DNA of 64,000 bases from positions 5,609,860 through 5,673,859 of the forward strand of contig JAINUG010000020.1 of the NCBI GenBank assembly GCA_029706075.1, read 5' to 3'. The number at the start of each line of letters is the position of its first letter. The first letter of the stretch is position 1. Below the pieces are notes generated by a model that saw only the letters and a program-made list of their open reading frames with translations, ran no database searches and was not told the origin of the DNA. This DNA is from Aldrovandia affinis (Eukaryota > Chordata > Actinopteri > Notacanthiformes > Halosauridae). A program made the translations under genes and the position numbers. Positions 49,501 through 61,075 of this stretch are shown piece by piece.

Positions 49501-52304
49501 ATGGGTGTTCTGGTGAATTGGTGCATTAAAAATGATTACATTATGTGCTAATCTTAGCAGAGCAAAGCACTCTTTTGCCTTGCGATGATACAGGACATTT
49601 CAAATGAGAATTTGTTCTCAATTAACTTGCCTGGTTAAAGATTGGTTAAATAAAAAATAAATAAAATTGCAGAAACTAGGTCATTTCATGTTGTTATAAA
49701 CCTATTACTATATCTGCACTTGGCTTTACTGTGGAGTAAGTCTAGGGTTCAAAGCCCCAAAATAATTATTTTCCATTGGGGCAAGCCCCCCCTCCCCACC
49801 TTGATTATTTGACACACTTATCTGCCACTACTTACATACAAAAACATTCAGCAAAAATCAAATAAATTTTTTTGTTGTGTCACTGACCATTTCAAATTGT
49901 TTTCTATGTGCAAAGGGCATATTCAGAAATGACTGTGGATTTCAAATGTAACCAGATGCAACATAAAAATCAGACATAAATATATTATGCATGTCATGTC
50001 ATTAAATATGATTGTGTGTTAAATATGATAGGCACCGTTAATTGCAATGTATGTTCCTTGTTAACAAATCAACAAAACTGCCTATTAAAAAAAAGTCCAA
50101 AACCATTTGTACCACCAAAAGTTATGACCAAATACTAATGCAAGTGTTATTTTCCTAAAGTTTGACTTCAGTAATAAATCTAAATATCATATGTCTTTTG
50201 AAATGGAAGGACATTCTCAGAAGCGTTTGTGTCACACGATGCCCAAACTTGTGCAGGCTATGCCCAGATCCATGGATCCTCATGTTACCTGTGAGGGTGT
50301 AGAGTGTAGAGATGTGTAGCTGTATTGTGTTGATGAGAATGTGTAGATATACTGTGTTGTTGTACAGAATCTGTTATTTGATTGATGCTGCTCTTTTGAG
50401 GCACTATTTTTCTATTTTTGTTATATGTGTAATTACTGTGAAACAGCTACTGAGAGGCCAAGACAAGTTTCCCCACGGGGACAGTATATCGTATCGTATT
50501 GTACCTGTGTGGACTGACGACAGAAACATAGTCTGGGCGGAGGGAGATATCTGGTATTTTACGAATCAGTGAATGTGCACTGCATTGACTGTGGGCTGCA
50601 AAGATGCACGTCTTTTGGTTCTAAAATACAGATTTCTGTCAGAGAAAAGAAACAAAAGACAGTCTCTTCAGTCACAAATAATAATAATAATTATTATAGT
50701 TTTTTTGTACTTTCCTGAAATGTCATTGGTTCTTGCAAGTTATTCCCAGCATTATGTGATAGGTCAGTAGTTGAGGAGGCTTGAATTGCTGCCTCACAAT
50801 TGGTGCCCCACATACACAAGATTCGTCAGAAGAAGTTCCTAACCATTGGTTTATTAGCAAAGCATATCCCTGGAAGTTGGACAGAGTTATCTCATGGAGT
50901 GTCAACCACGTCAGGCTCCTAGTACTGTAAGGTTATGAGCCTGACACGTAAGGCTAGGCTTTTCCTGGCAAGCATTAAAGACTAAGGAAGGATATGACAA
51001 AATTAGATATGCAAAACAAATACAGGCTTAAATACCCAGATGAATATTTAAACACCAGAAAATTGCAAATACAAATCAATAAGCCCTAATTAATGTTACT
51101 TTTCTGCACTCCGATGATGCATTATGACCAAACTGACTGTGGACTGCACCCTGTAAAATACCCACAGGATGAGGGCACTTCTGACTTGATGAAGATGGCT
51201 GAGGCATTTGTGAAAGGGTGCACTGATCTGTTAAAATGTGTCTAACTGTGTGTTATGCAACAACAACAGACACACACTGTCTGCACCGATGGGTTGCGGT
51301 TGCACAGTATCCCAAATTCATTTTTTCCACATTTACTCACACGGAGTGTGAAATGGTGGTCTCCCTGTCCTCGAGGTTAATCCTGTTTAAACAAAAGCAC
51401 AGGCAATCACCGCTGCAACTGTTTTAATGTGACTGTTTGCCCTGCTCACACCATTGAGCCAGCTATTCAGTGTGTATTTTAAATTGTTCCGATTAAAGCG
51501 CCCAGCTCAAAGGTAGAACATAAGGGCTGCAGTCAGTACTCGATACTGCAACCTTCTGATTATGAGTTTATAACCGCTGAGCCTTTTGTTATTCACATAT
51601 TTATATTTATTTATTTTTTATCTTGCCCTCGTTTTTTTGCTCCGCTTGGTCAGTGTGGGTCTTTTCCCCACTCGCAGCCTCTCATTGGTTATTCCTGAAT
51701 GGAAACAGTGTATTACAGTATATGCACAGTGCTGACAAAGTCAACATGACATTCTTTTTAAACAATTTGTCTCCATCTCGGTGACAGAGCTGTATGCTTA
51801 TTTTTAACCCTGTTAGACATTCACTGATGTGTGCAGAGATCTGCGCTTTGCTAACCTTGTTTTATGCTCCGCATGAGTGGATCACTATGTGCTTTTCCCC
51901 AGTATGCCGCCGCTAACAGCTACAGAAGGAAAAGCCAGCATTACGCGATGCGTTAATAATCTGTGTTACTGTGCTGCGAACAGGAAATGGCATTGTAGTG
52001 ACCATTTCCCTCATGGCTGAATTAATAGTGGTAGTGGTTCAGTTCACGTCCCATCGTTACTGGCAAATAAGTGAGTAACATTGTGATTTAGATGCTACAT
52101 TTGCATGTATGAAAATCTGTGCAAACCTTAAAGGGACAGCTCCCAAACAACTGCAGTACAAAATGCATTTAGAAGTACAATGGTCACCAAATTGTTATAC
52201 TATGCCATGGAAATGTTTTTATTTTATGGTCCTATTAAACATTTTGCAAATAATGTGAAATAAAAAAATTCAAATTTGTGCATGGTTAGTGAAACCGTTA
52301 CATA
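46583..52304 (+). other. celsr2: celsr2 intron 3, main part
   Basis: No gene. A palindromic repeat lies at 50910-50945. Open frames up to 156 codons (47910-48380, minus) show no domain or bias and are treated as chance. Confidence 0.5.
50910..50945. repeat. Palindromic repeat, also present at 63138-63167
   Basis: GTCAGGCTC and GAGCCTGAC are 9-bp perfect inverted arms around an 18-bp centre (CTAGTACTGTAAGGTTAT). A near-copy without the right arm occurs at 63138-63167, indicating a short dispersed repeat. Confidence 0.6.
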
Positions 52305-52583
52305 CAGGTAACAAAATAAAGGAAATACTTGAGTAACTGAAGGGTTCTGGTGACTGTTAAGGTATGGAGTGTATTTTCCTGGCATGGTTTAGGTTCACTC
52401 ACCTCCTTAGAGGGAAAGGTGAATGGGGATAAATACAAAGCCATTCTGAGTGATCACCTTCATCCTGTGGTGAAGCATTTCTATCCTGATGTCTCTTCCA
52501 GGCTGACAATGCCCCCATCCACAGGGCACAAGTGGTCAGTGAATGGTTTGATGAGCATGGAGATGATGTAAACCTCCAGGTCG
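52305..52583 (+). mobile_element. Tc1/IS630-like transposon fragment just upstream of exon 4
   Basis: After a TA it starts CAGGTAACAAAATAAAGGAA, a typical fish Tc1-like end. The interior keeps transposase segments, notably DNAPIHRAQ near 52503-52530 followed by EWFDEHGDDV. The middle and the right end are missing. The fragment ends about 60 bp before the exon 4 boundary. Confidence 0.7.
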
Positions 52584-52643
52584 GTGTCTCCTTTCTTGGT
52601 TGCATAATTGGTAACGTCGCACAAAATCCCCTTCGTGTTCCAG

Positions 52644-52759
52644 CTTTGCCACCATGGAACCCAACGGGCTGCTGCTTTACAATGGCCGCTTCAACGAGAA
52701 GCACGACTTCATCGCCGTGGAGATCATTAACGAGCAGATCCAGCTCACCTTCTCCGCAG
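52644..52759 (+). CDS. celsr2: celsr2 exon 4: laminin-G 1, second part
   Basis: Completes codon 1481 and encodes residues 1482-1519 plus one base. The peptide FATMEPNGLLLYNGRFNEKH is the LamG beta-sheet core conserved in all CELSRs. Acceptor TGTTCCAG, donor GTATGT. Confidence 0.95.
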
Positions 52760-53620
52760 GTATGTGCCAGGGTGGTGCAGGGTTTCTCTGGGAAGTCTGT
52801 GTGGGGGGCCCCCGGGATGGGGTGGATAAGGGGGTTGAGCGCGTTTTCTCAGCTAATCACACAAATGCTCCAAGGATATGCTGTGACTCTAAATAGTCAG
52901 TCCAATCCAGAAAAACAGTGGTTGGAGAGAGAGAGGATTCATGAACCCTAAAATGGCTGGGGATAACGTGTAATCAGACAGATTTCTTAATAAAAAAATA
53001 AAAAATGGTTTCAGATTTTTTTATCCCATTTTCTCAAAATTGGTAGCCAATTAGACCCGCTATTTAAGTCAATCCCCCCCCTAGTAATGTGAGTTCTCTG
53101 CTGTAGTCCTGAAACCAGTAGCGACACGCGGCCTGACGCCTCTTTCGAGACGGCACTCACCCAAGCATCAACCGTAACCCGGTATACTGCAGGGCCACTC
53201 TTATGCGCAGCGAATCTCATGTCTCTTCAGAGCAGACTCTGGCGAGACGGGGAATTGAACCCCGGTCTCCGTGGCCAGCGTCGAACGTTGTAACCACTGG
53301 GCCACGCGGGAGGTCAATCAGACAGATTTCTGATTGTTTCATGCAAGTCTATACTTGACAGCATATGGTAGCTCCACCCATTGTTGTGTTCAGAAAGCCT
53401 CACTCTTCCCATCACTAGAAAACCAGCAGGCCATCCTGAACTTTTCTTGCACTGTAACGGGTGGGTGGCCAGATGTTGAATGTTGGAGAATTGAAAGGAG
53501 CTTCAATCTCCAAGGGAAAGGTTTAATGCTTCTTCGGCAAATAGGCTGAATGATGCCTGTGACATGGGTGGCTGCTGCCAGTGACCATATTCTGACTGCT
53601 GGCGTTGTGTCTGTCTGTAG
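52760..53620 (+). other. celsr2: celsr2 intron 4
   Basis: 861 bp, donor GTATGT, acceptor CTGTCTGTAG. About 40% of it is the SINE at 52988-53315. Confidence 0.9.
52988..53315 (-). mobile_element. tRNA-derived SINE with 16-bp target duplication
   Basis: AATCAGACAGATTTCT occurs perfectly on both sides (52972-52987 and 53316-53331). Read on the minus strand the element begins with a tRNA-like head (GTGGCCCAGTGGTTACAAC, box B GGGGTTCAATTCC) and ends in an A/T-rich tail at the left. The body differs from the UnaL2-tailed SINEs, so it is a second SINE family. Confidence 0.85.
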
Positions 53621-53709
53621 GAGAGACAAAAACGCTGGTGTCTCCCTTCGTCCTGGGGGGTGTGAGTGATGGCCAGTGGCACATGGTCCAGGTGCACTAC
53701 TACAACAAG
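53621..53709 (+). CDS. celsr2: celsr2 exon 5: laminin-G 1, third part
   Basis: Completes G1520 and encodes ETKTLVSPFVLGGVSDGQWH...YYNK to residue 1549, ending in phase 0. The VSPF..GGVSDGQWH run is closer to CELSR2 than to CELSR1 (VAPKVPSGVSDGRWH). Donor GTGAGT. Confidence 0.95.
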
Positions 53710-53796
53710 GTGAGTAGAGACCAGGGCTTGGCTCTGGCAGAATTAATCCCAGTACACAATACAGAGGGCAGTCAGTATGTACGGCATAGTACACGC

Positions 53797-54084
53797 CAGA
53801 GTTGTGACCAAGTCACTGTTATGCAAGTCATAAGTAAGTCTCAAGTCTTAACCTTTAAGTCTCAAGTAAAGTCCCAAGTCACCGTGTTCAGGTCAAGTCG
53901 TAAGTCCAAAATGTCAGGTGTCAAGTCCTCAAGTCACATTCAAAACAATCTCTCGAATCATCCAGCTTCAGTCCAAGTCTTTCCAAGTCATAGACATGCA
54001 AGTCTAAGTGAAGTCTCAAGTACTTTTATTTTTTGCAAGTCAAGTCTGAAGCCATTAAAATTGTGACTCGAGTCCACAACTCTG
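53797..54084. mobile_element. hAT-like MITE rich in AAGTC motifs
   Basis: Ends CAGAGTTGTGACC and its inverted counterpart (GTCCACAACTCTG) with flanking GTACACGC / GTACATCC (6 of 8). The interior holds about 17 AAGTC pentamers, an unusual subterminal repeat array. Lies 87 bp after exon 5. Confidence 0.7.
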
Positions 54085-55251
54085 GTACATCCCATCCAAT
54101 AACATCCACAAGGCTAAAACTGACGAGCCTTGGGTTATTAATGAGGGTCCCACATTTTTCTGAGAAATGTAAAAGATCACTTAACAGGGGCCTCTGGACT
54201 TAATTACGGGGGCTTGTTTTGCTTCTTGACAGCTAAGATGAGCCTAAATACATTCTGTTGTGCAGCATGTTTCAGGTGTAATTCACTTTGTAGCCTTGAT
54301 TTTCGCTCCAGGGTCTTTCTTTCCTCCACTCGTGTTCTTTGTATCAAATGTAGAATCTGCTGCCTGCCTCTCCTCCACACATCTCTCCTTCTACTCCGTC
54401 GTTCCCTTCCCTTTTTAAGCTCCCTGTTGTTGCCTACATTTCCTTCAAAGCCGCTCTTACTAATTCTGTTGTTTGGGTGCAAGGTTAGCAGACTGTGGTA
54501 GATAGAGTATAGCTCTTCATCATGCATAATTATATTAAAAGTCAGTTTGGGTGTTTATATTCTGTAAAGCTGAAGCTCATGCCATGAAGCGGGTGCACTA
54601 TATCATGTGCAACGAGAAACAATGCAACAAGAGTCACCGAGTTAGTGACGCCTCTGTTAAACCTGGTATTTAAATGGGAAAAGGTGCTATGCATTATATT
54701 TGGTGATTCAACAATGTATTCTTTGTTATGCAGAACTAAGATTCTCTGTGTAGATGATTCCAATGCAGGCTGGACATATTACCCACATTGCAGTTCTCTT
54801 GGCCCGGAGCAGCCATGGATATATCATAGTTGTTCTGTCCTAATGGCCTTTTTTGCAAAAATAGGGCAAGACTAGCACAGCTCATTGGGAAGCGTGTTTC
54901 TGCTCGGAGCTGTGTCTTTCCAGTGATTCTGCACTGACAGGACAGTGGATTGGGAGATGTGCCAGAATGGGGGTGAGGGCAGGGGGTGTTTTCACAGCTA
55001 GGTCCATATTTGAAAAGGAAAAGAAAAACTTCCTTCAGTCGCACGATCCTTTTTTATAACATGGGCTATTGAATTCTTTATTTCCATTTCAATTAGTAAA
55101 GAATTCATGGGATCATGCCCCCCCGCCACATCCTTTTATGCACCCCCCCCCTCCACCCCATTCCCTCCCATGCTTGTAAACAGGATGTGACATTTCAGTC
55201 CATTGAGGAAGTTGCTTTGCATCATAATGCTGTTTCCAGGCAACACCCTGA

Positions 55252-55352
55252 GGCTTCAGATTCCATCCAGCATCACCATACTAACATGGGCATGACAGAT
55301 CCCAGCCAACAGCAGTGGACATGAGACAAGGTTGTAGAAGGTGAAAGTATTA
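55252..55352 (+). repeat. Inverted repeat arm 1
   Basis: About 100 bp, roughly 80% matching the reverse complement of 55787-55882 (shared core AACATGGGCATGACAGAT). The arms are about 430 bp apart. Confidence 0.75.
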
Positions 55353-55786
55353 TAGGATTAGAAGACTTCAAAGGAGGCCACAAGGAATTATCATAGAATG
55401 CAGCTTTGTAACAAATAGCTTGCTGTGGCATACTGTATGCGATATACTTCACAGCAATGTACTTCATTGTTGTGTTGGTCTATTGTGACCGTGTGTGCTG
55501 TGATACCAGAAGGCTATGGGTTTATTGGCTGGCCACGTCTTATCAGTTGTTATTAATGTAATCACTTTTGAAGGGCAAAATGTTGTTTTCCACCCATATC
55601 CCGCCGAGAGACAGAGTTACAACATCCGCAAGGGGCCTTAATGCTTCTGCATTTGTGGCGATTCCATTGTGAGACTACAATAAGTTGGGACGAGAGAATG
55701 CAGATAAATTCATATGAATGACCTCATGCTGTTCGTCACGGCAGCGGGAAATGGAACTGCACATGCTCTCAGTGATATCAAATATA

Positions 55787-55882
55787 ATGTTTTCATCTTC
55801 TATAACCTTGTGTCACCTTCATGCTGTCGGCTGAGATCTGTCATGCCCATGTTATTATGGTGATGCTCGATGGATTCTGAAG
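55787..55882 (-). repeat. Inverted repeat arm 2
   Basis: Counterpart of 55252-55352; contains ATCTGTCATGCCCATGTT on the plus strand. Confidence 0.75.
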
Positions 55883-58185
55883 CATGAAGACGTGCTTCCA
55901 ATGTGCCTGATATCAATCGACCCAAGCATGCTGCTCGACCACAAAATACTTTGATTGGGATAAAGATATGGGATATATTGGGATATGATTTGAATGGGTT
56001 AAGAATTCCAAAGAATGCATTTACATGACCATAGTGATTCATTTCTTTTTAGCAAGCAGAATATTAACGGAATATCCCACCACCTTCCATTTTAAACACG
56101 TTATTCAGCATTCATATAAACACGTGTTCATATGATGCTGTCTTTTTCCGAATACTTGTATACTGCGTATAATTATGGAACATTAGGTTGCATGTAAACA
56201 CAGTCACTGTGAAGACCTGATTGCTCCAACAGTGAAGTGGTCCCTGGAGCCTAATTGGCCCAGCACTACCCACGGAGGGGGAGTAGAGAGTGAAACCTTC
56301 GGCATTGGGTGTAGCGGTGTGTGCAGAGTGGGGGTCCCGCTGCCTTAAAACTCGCTATCCCCGTAAGCCAGGCAGCCGCGCGTGGGAAGGGAGGAGAGAA
56401 AGGACCGAACTCAGGCTGCGAGCCGGGAACTCTTGTCACACGGCTGAGTGGCCCAGGTTGCCATGGTTTCCCGCCAGCGACAAAATAACAAATGTCATTT
56501 TATTGTCGATTTTATTCTCTCTCGCCCCCTCGTCCTCCTTATATTCTCTGCCCGTTCCCTGTCACGGTGACTGAAAGTAAACTCCTATTGAAGCAGCCTT
56601 GCGCTTGCTAGTTTCGGTTAACATTTCCTGCAGTAACAAGGGGCCCTTTGAGCACGGGGCCCTCAGCAAATATGTAATCCTCAATCACGGCTGGCAGGGC
56701 TCGCTTTTGTTGGGACGCCAGTGGGGCAGCGGGGCCGCGGGACCTCGCCGGCTCTCATTGGGACTTTAACAGGCAGGACAGATGGTGCCATTGCCCGGCG
56801 AGTGACCTGCCGCCAGGATGGACGGTGGACATTAAGGGCAGAGACAGAGCCAGCATCCCTCAGCCAGATTATGGGCCGTATTCCCGGCCGCCTGCCATGG
56901 AAAGAGAAACTGGCGCACGAGGTGATGCCATTAGCGGCTACCGTGACTTGGATCTGCCAGGGCTGTTTAAAACACTTTCCCACCATAGACGTGCATTTTT
57001 TTCCATGTTGCCCACAACATGACCAGAGGTGATTGTTTTTTTGGAAGGGGGAGGAGGCTCGTGGTCCAATGCAGTCGGTCTGATTATGTTTCCACCCTGT
57101 TGGGGCTTTAGCACAAAAACATGCCCCAGGACACCATCAATTCTTGATGAATGTCTTCGTTGCTTTGGGAGGGGATTTGCTCTTGTAATTTGAACCATGA
57201 ACTATACCTGAACCATAATACAATTTACGGTTTTGTGGTTATGCTGGCTCTTTTAATTTGACCTGAACCATAACACGATTTACAACTTGCCGGTTATTTT
57301 AAGTCACTTCTGAATTGATGAGAGACTGCCGCCAATAATGGTACATCATGGCAGTCTGCGTTGACAATAGCTGGGTACTCAGTATGATGGCTGCTTTATT
57401 TGATTGAATTTGCTATGACGCGGTAACCATGGCAGCGTTGTTTTATCGGTAGTTACTGTGGCTGCAGCACCAGGGTTGTTTTATGCACGGTACCTCTGCT
57501 CATTTTTCATTTGGCCTCAGAGCACCAGGCAGTTTCCCCCTGCTGCGTGCCGCTCCCGGACTGCACACAGATAATTTGGTGCGCACAGGAGGTTGAGCCA
57601 CATTTCGTAGGATCAGTAAACCGATAGACCGCTTCCTCTTGAGGTGTGCACCACCACCACCACCACCACTGCTGCCGTCTGTCACCGGTCAACCTGGGTG
57701 GCAGAGTCTCCTGCATTTTCGACAGCAGGACGACCCCTCGCTTGTGACATGTGGGTGCTGGCCCAAATTTTAAACCTGCAGCGGCAATATACAGGGTCAC
57801 GACCTGGGAGCGAGGCTTCGTTTAAATGGGGCTGTTGACCCCATTGATTGTCCTCCTCAGCCCTGTGCAGCCCCCACAGCCAGCTCTCCCAGCCATTGAT
57901 TTCACCAACAATAAAAGGGGACCTTTTGTCTAGCGCCGATGCTGACCTAGAGGGGAAGGAATTTCTTTTTGTCATGGGGAGTTGTGTGGAGCCTCCCACG
58001 GAGACGGTCTGTGTATGTGTGCATCAGGGCCACATAGCCCTGGTGCGGGCGGGGGGGGGGTCTCCAGTGTCTTCCAGGTAGGCACTTAGCCATGTGACCA
58101 GACTCATTGTCTTGATTACTGCTGTATTACTGCGCTGATCTCTTGCGCAAACTGTGATTGTTCCTACCATGTATTCATGCACATC

Positions 58186-58250
58186 TTGTAAGTCGCTCTG
58201 GATAAGAGCGTCCGCTAAATGCTTAAAATGTCAAATGTAAATGTAAAATG
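58186..58250 (+). mobile_element. UnaL2-type LINE/SINE tail fragment
   Basis: CTTGTAAGTCGCTCTGGATA followed by AGAGCG: the same stem-loop (58194-58210) and downstream CGCTAAATG as in the full SINEs; the head is missing. Confidence 0.65.
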
Positions 58251-60577
58251 ATTGAACCGGTGTGGCGTACTGTACACCTCCGCGGATTAACTTTACGGAT
58301 ACACCCGCCACAGTTTGTGTCCAAATCAGTGAGTGTGAACGAGATGCTGACACGGCGAATTAAATAACGGTGGCTTTTTAAAGTAGAGAAAGTATTTATT
58401 TCGTCTATAAATAAATACTATATGACAGACTTAATTCTACTTTGGCCCTATATTGAGTACATGGTCATTCGTGCCTGTTAAACCAGAGAGGTTATCAATC
58501 TTCTTAGGTTTATTTATGAGTTCTCAAATAAAGGGGCTTTTAAATGAAGGATAATGTTTAAAGAGATGTTTTGGTGGTCTCGTGGGATCTTCAGGATTAC
58601 GATTTAAGTTGAAGTGAAATAACAGCAGCTATTTCAGTCATATATTTAGTTTAGTCTGTCTCTGGCATCTGGAAAATGAGGTGCATTTAAAATGATGTTT
58701 CGTAAACGAGGCACGTTGTTGCCAGTCCTGGCACCTTGTGTGACAGTTTTGTGTCAACAAATAGATGCAAAGCCTTGGAATACTTTTAAAAACCGTAGCC
58801 ATTAATAACAGCCCTCTAGAAGTCTATTTATAACCATTCTGCTGCAAAAAAAGCACCCAACCCAGACAACGATGTCAGCTTGTCCCCTTTGTGTTGGTTC
58901 CCGTAATGGTGTGAGGAAAATGAGATGTGTTGCTTGACAAACTTTGTGCCGGAAAGACAAAAGCAAACTTGCCTGTCGCCTACAGGAGCTGTTACTGTTC
59001 CCAAGGGGCTGTGAAAGGCAGGGAAAACAGGACCGTAAAAATAGCGCTGCGCTGCGTTCTGTTTGTGCGCCTACATCAAACCTTCCAGCCTGCCTTGATG
59101 CATGATCTCTCACTCCGTCGTGAAACGCCTCCCGCTCGAATGCCGGGGTGGTGTCGGTTTCATAATGGAAAACGCAGTGCGAGAATACCGGTAATGTTGA
59201 TTTAATCCAATCTAATCGAGCGTCAACATCGCTGAGTGCTGCGGTGGGCGCCGGTAATGGAACCCTCCAGGATGCTGAGGCCAGCGAATCAGGCGAGCTC
59301 GAGAGTCCTGAGAGCTCCACTGAACGACGTGGGCGCGCTGACAAAGGCTTCTGCATCGATCTCACGATCCTGCGGGGTGGGAACGGGGGTGCCAGGAGAG
59401 GGCCCATACAGCGAGGGCGATGCGGTGTTCCACCCAACAACGTCCCCAAGGAAACAGCATCTATACCAGGGGTGTCAGACTTGGTTCAGGGAGGGCCTAC
59501 CTTGTCTGCTAACTATAAATCCCCCAAGTTTATTTGGGCTTGTTGTTTAATTGGCTGTGTCTGCATTTCCCAGAATTCACTGCTATAATTGTTCTTGAGT
59601 ACCTCAAGCAAACGGTTTTCAGCTGTGATGTATTACTTGTAAAAATGGAATGTCAGAGTGGATATAAATGATTAGACCAGTTATGCACTCATGAGCGAAG
59701 GGCAGGGCAAACCACCGCATGCACCCTGCCCTCCAGGAATACACTGTAGTGTTAGGCATTTGTGTGGTGCATTTAGTGGTGATTTCTGATGAATATACTG
59801 GTACTGGTCATATACAGTGCACATCCGTGCTGCTCAGTAGAGGCATTGTTCCTGTGAATAAGGCGCTTCAGTGCAGTGACTGATGGTGCTTGTCACCGCT
59901 GGAGTCCTTGTGCACTGATAGAGATAGGAGTGAACTTCCTGGAGATGGATGAGGGGGGGGGAGGCAGCCATGGGCTTCAAAATATTTTTTTGTTTTATCA
60001 TCTACATGGCACATTTGACTGATATATTTATTTATGTTACATGGCTTCATTAGTGTTTCCAGCAAAGTAAAATGGAGGGAAGTCTCCCTACTGGGAGACA
60101 TTTACTGTCCCCTGGGCGACTGTTGAGCGGTCCCCACCAGCTCACACCATGCCACAGTAAACAATTGGCCTTGTAATGAACCGTCCTATTTGAATACAGG
60201 ACCCTGACACTGTTGGCCTCCCTGGCCTGACCTGCACTATTCACAGCCATTAACCCAGAAGATGATTGCTGACGATAGATTTGGGTTCAGGTCGTGTTCA
60301 AACTTCTCTCTATGCAGGTTGCAGACATTTCACACATTCTGTGCACATTCTTCCTCACACCACCCAAAATACAAACACTACTATAGCCCCTCAGCGTCTT
60401 GACCGCCTGCCGATTCATGGTGTGTGTAATTGTTTCTCATGGACACTGTACATTGCTCCTAGTTGAACAACTGCAATGAAATTTGAGGTTTGATTACTAA
60501 ATGATCACTACATGATTTCTGCTAACTCAATACAGCTGGAATTTTTTTTATCCTCCCTGAATTTCAGCAAAACGGTT

Positions 60578-60761
60578 GTTTTGCTAACATTCATTAAAGG
60601 GAATTCCATCTCTTCAAAGAATTCCAAATAATGCTGACATGCATCTAGCCAAATACCTTCTCTGCATTCATTTTTGATTGTAAATTGCTTTTTAAAAAAT
60701 TATTGTATTTCATATTGCAAGTTGGATTGATATCTTGAACCGTGGTAATGTAAAGACTTTA
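60578..60761 (+). repeat. Local direct repeat, copy 1 (upstream of exon 6)
   Basis: Starts GTTTTGCTAACATTCATTAA and ends near GTAATGTAAAGACTTT. Closely matches 62034-62209. Confidence 0.85.
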
Positions 60762-60867
60762 TTTTTTAAACAAAAAAAGAGACTAATTTCTAAACAAAAA
60801 ATAAATGCAAAATAAAATATTTCTGATTTCTGACTATTGGATTGTTGTATGAACATTTTCTCCTTCT

Positions 60868-60916
60868 GTCTGTCTGTCTCTCTCTCTCTCTCTATCCCTC
60901 CCCCCCCCCTTTCCCA
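60868..60916 (+). promoter_or_regulatory. celsr2: Exon 6 polypyrimidine tract formed by a microsatellite
   Basis: (CTGT)n, (CT)n and a run of about 10 C lead directly into TTTCCCAG. The tract that recruits U2AF is therefore simple-sequence DNA. Confidence 0.75.
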
Positions 60917-60917
60917 G

Positions 60918-61075
60918 CCTGTCTTGAGTCAGGCAGGTCTTCCCCAGGGTCCCTCTGACCAGAAGGTCGTTGTGGTGACCGTGGACGACTGTGACACATC
61001 TGTGGCTCTGACGTTCGGTCAAACGATCGGGAACTATTCCTGCTCTGCTCAGGGCAGCCAGTCAGGATCCAAGAA
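60918..61075 (+). CDS. celsr2: celsr2 exon 6: laminin-G 1, fourth part
   Basis: Encodes residues 1550-1601 and two bases of K1602: PVLSQAGLPQGPSDQKVVVV...VDDCDTSVALTFG...GNYSCSAQGSQSGSKK. GLPQGPS and the VALTFG segment resemble CELSR2 (VALRFG) more than CELSR1 (MAVRFG). 158 bp; skipping it would shift the frame. Acceptor TTTCCCAG, donor GTAAGG. Confidence 0.95.

Larger units (their letters stand above)
54085..60577 (+). other. celsr2: celsr2 intron 5, main part
   Basis: No gene. Contents: inverted repeat arms at 55252-55352 and 55787-55882, a moderately GC-rich block about 56290-56960, a (CCA)n patch near 57650-57668, a UnaL2-type tail at 58186-58250, and a possible hAT-type end at 59468 (CAGGGGTGTCAG). 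The 215-codon minus frame at 58802-59449 has no recognisable features. Confidence 0.5.

Noticed and set aside
53224-53315. A tRNA gene (anticodon-arm-like sequence with A and B boxes)
   Set aside because: Part of a SINE with a 16-bp target duplication; the sequence does not fold as a complete tRNA.
58802-59449. A 215-codon minus-strand ORF in intron 5
   Set aside because: Low-information Ser/Pro/Arg-rich sequence with no recognisable domain or splice support.
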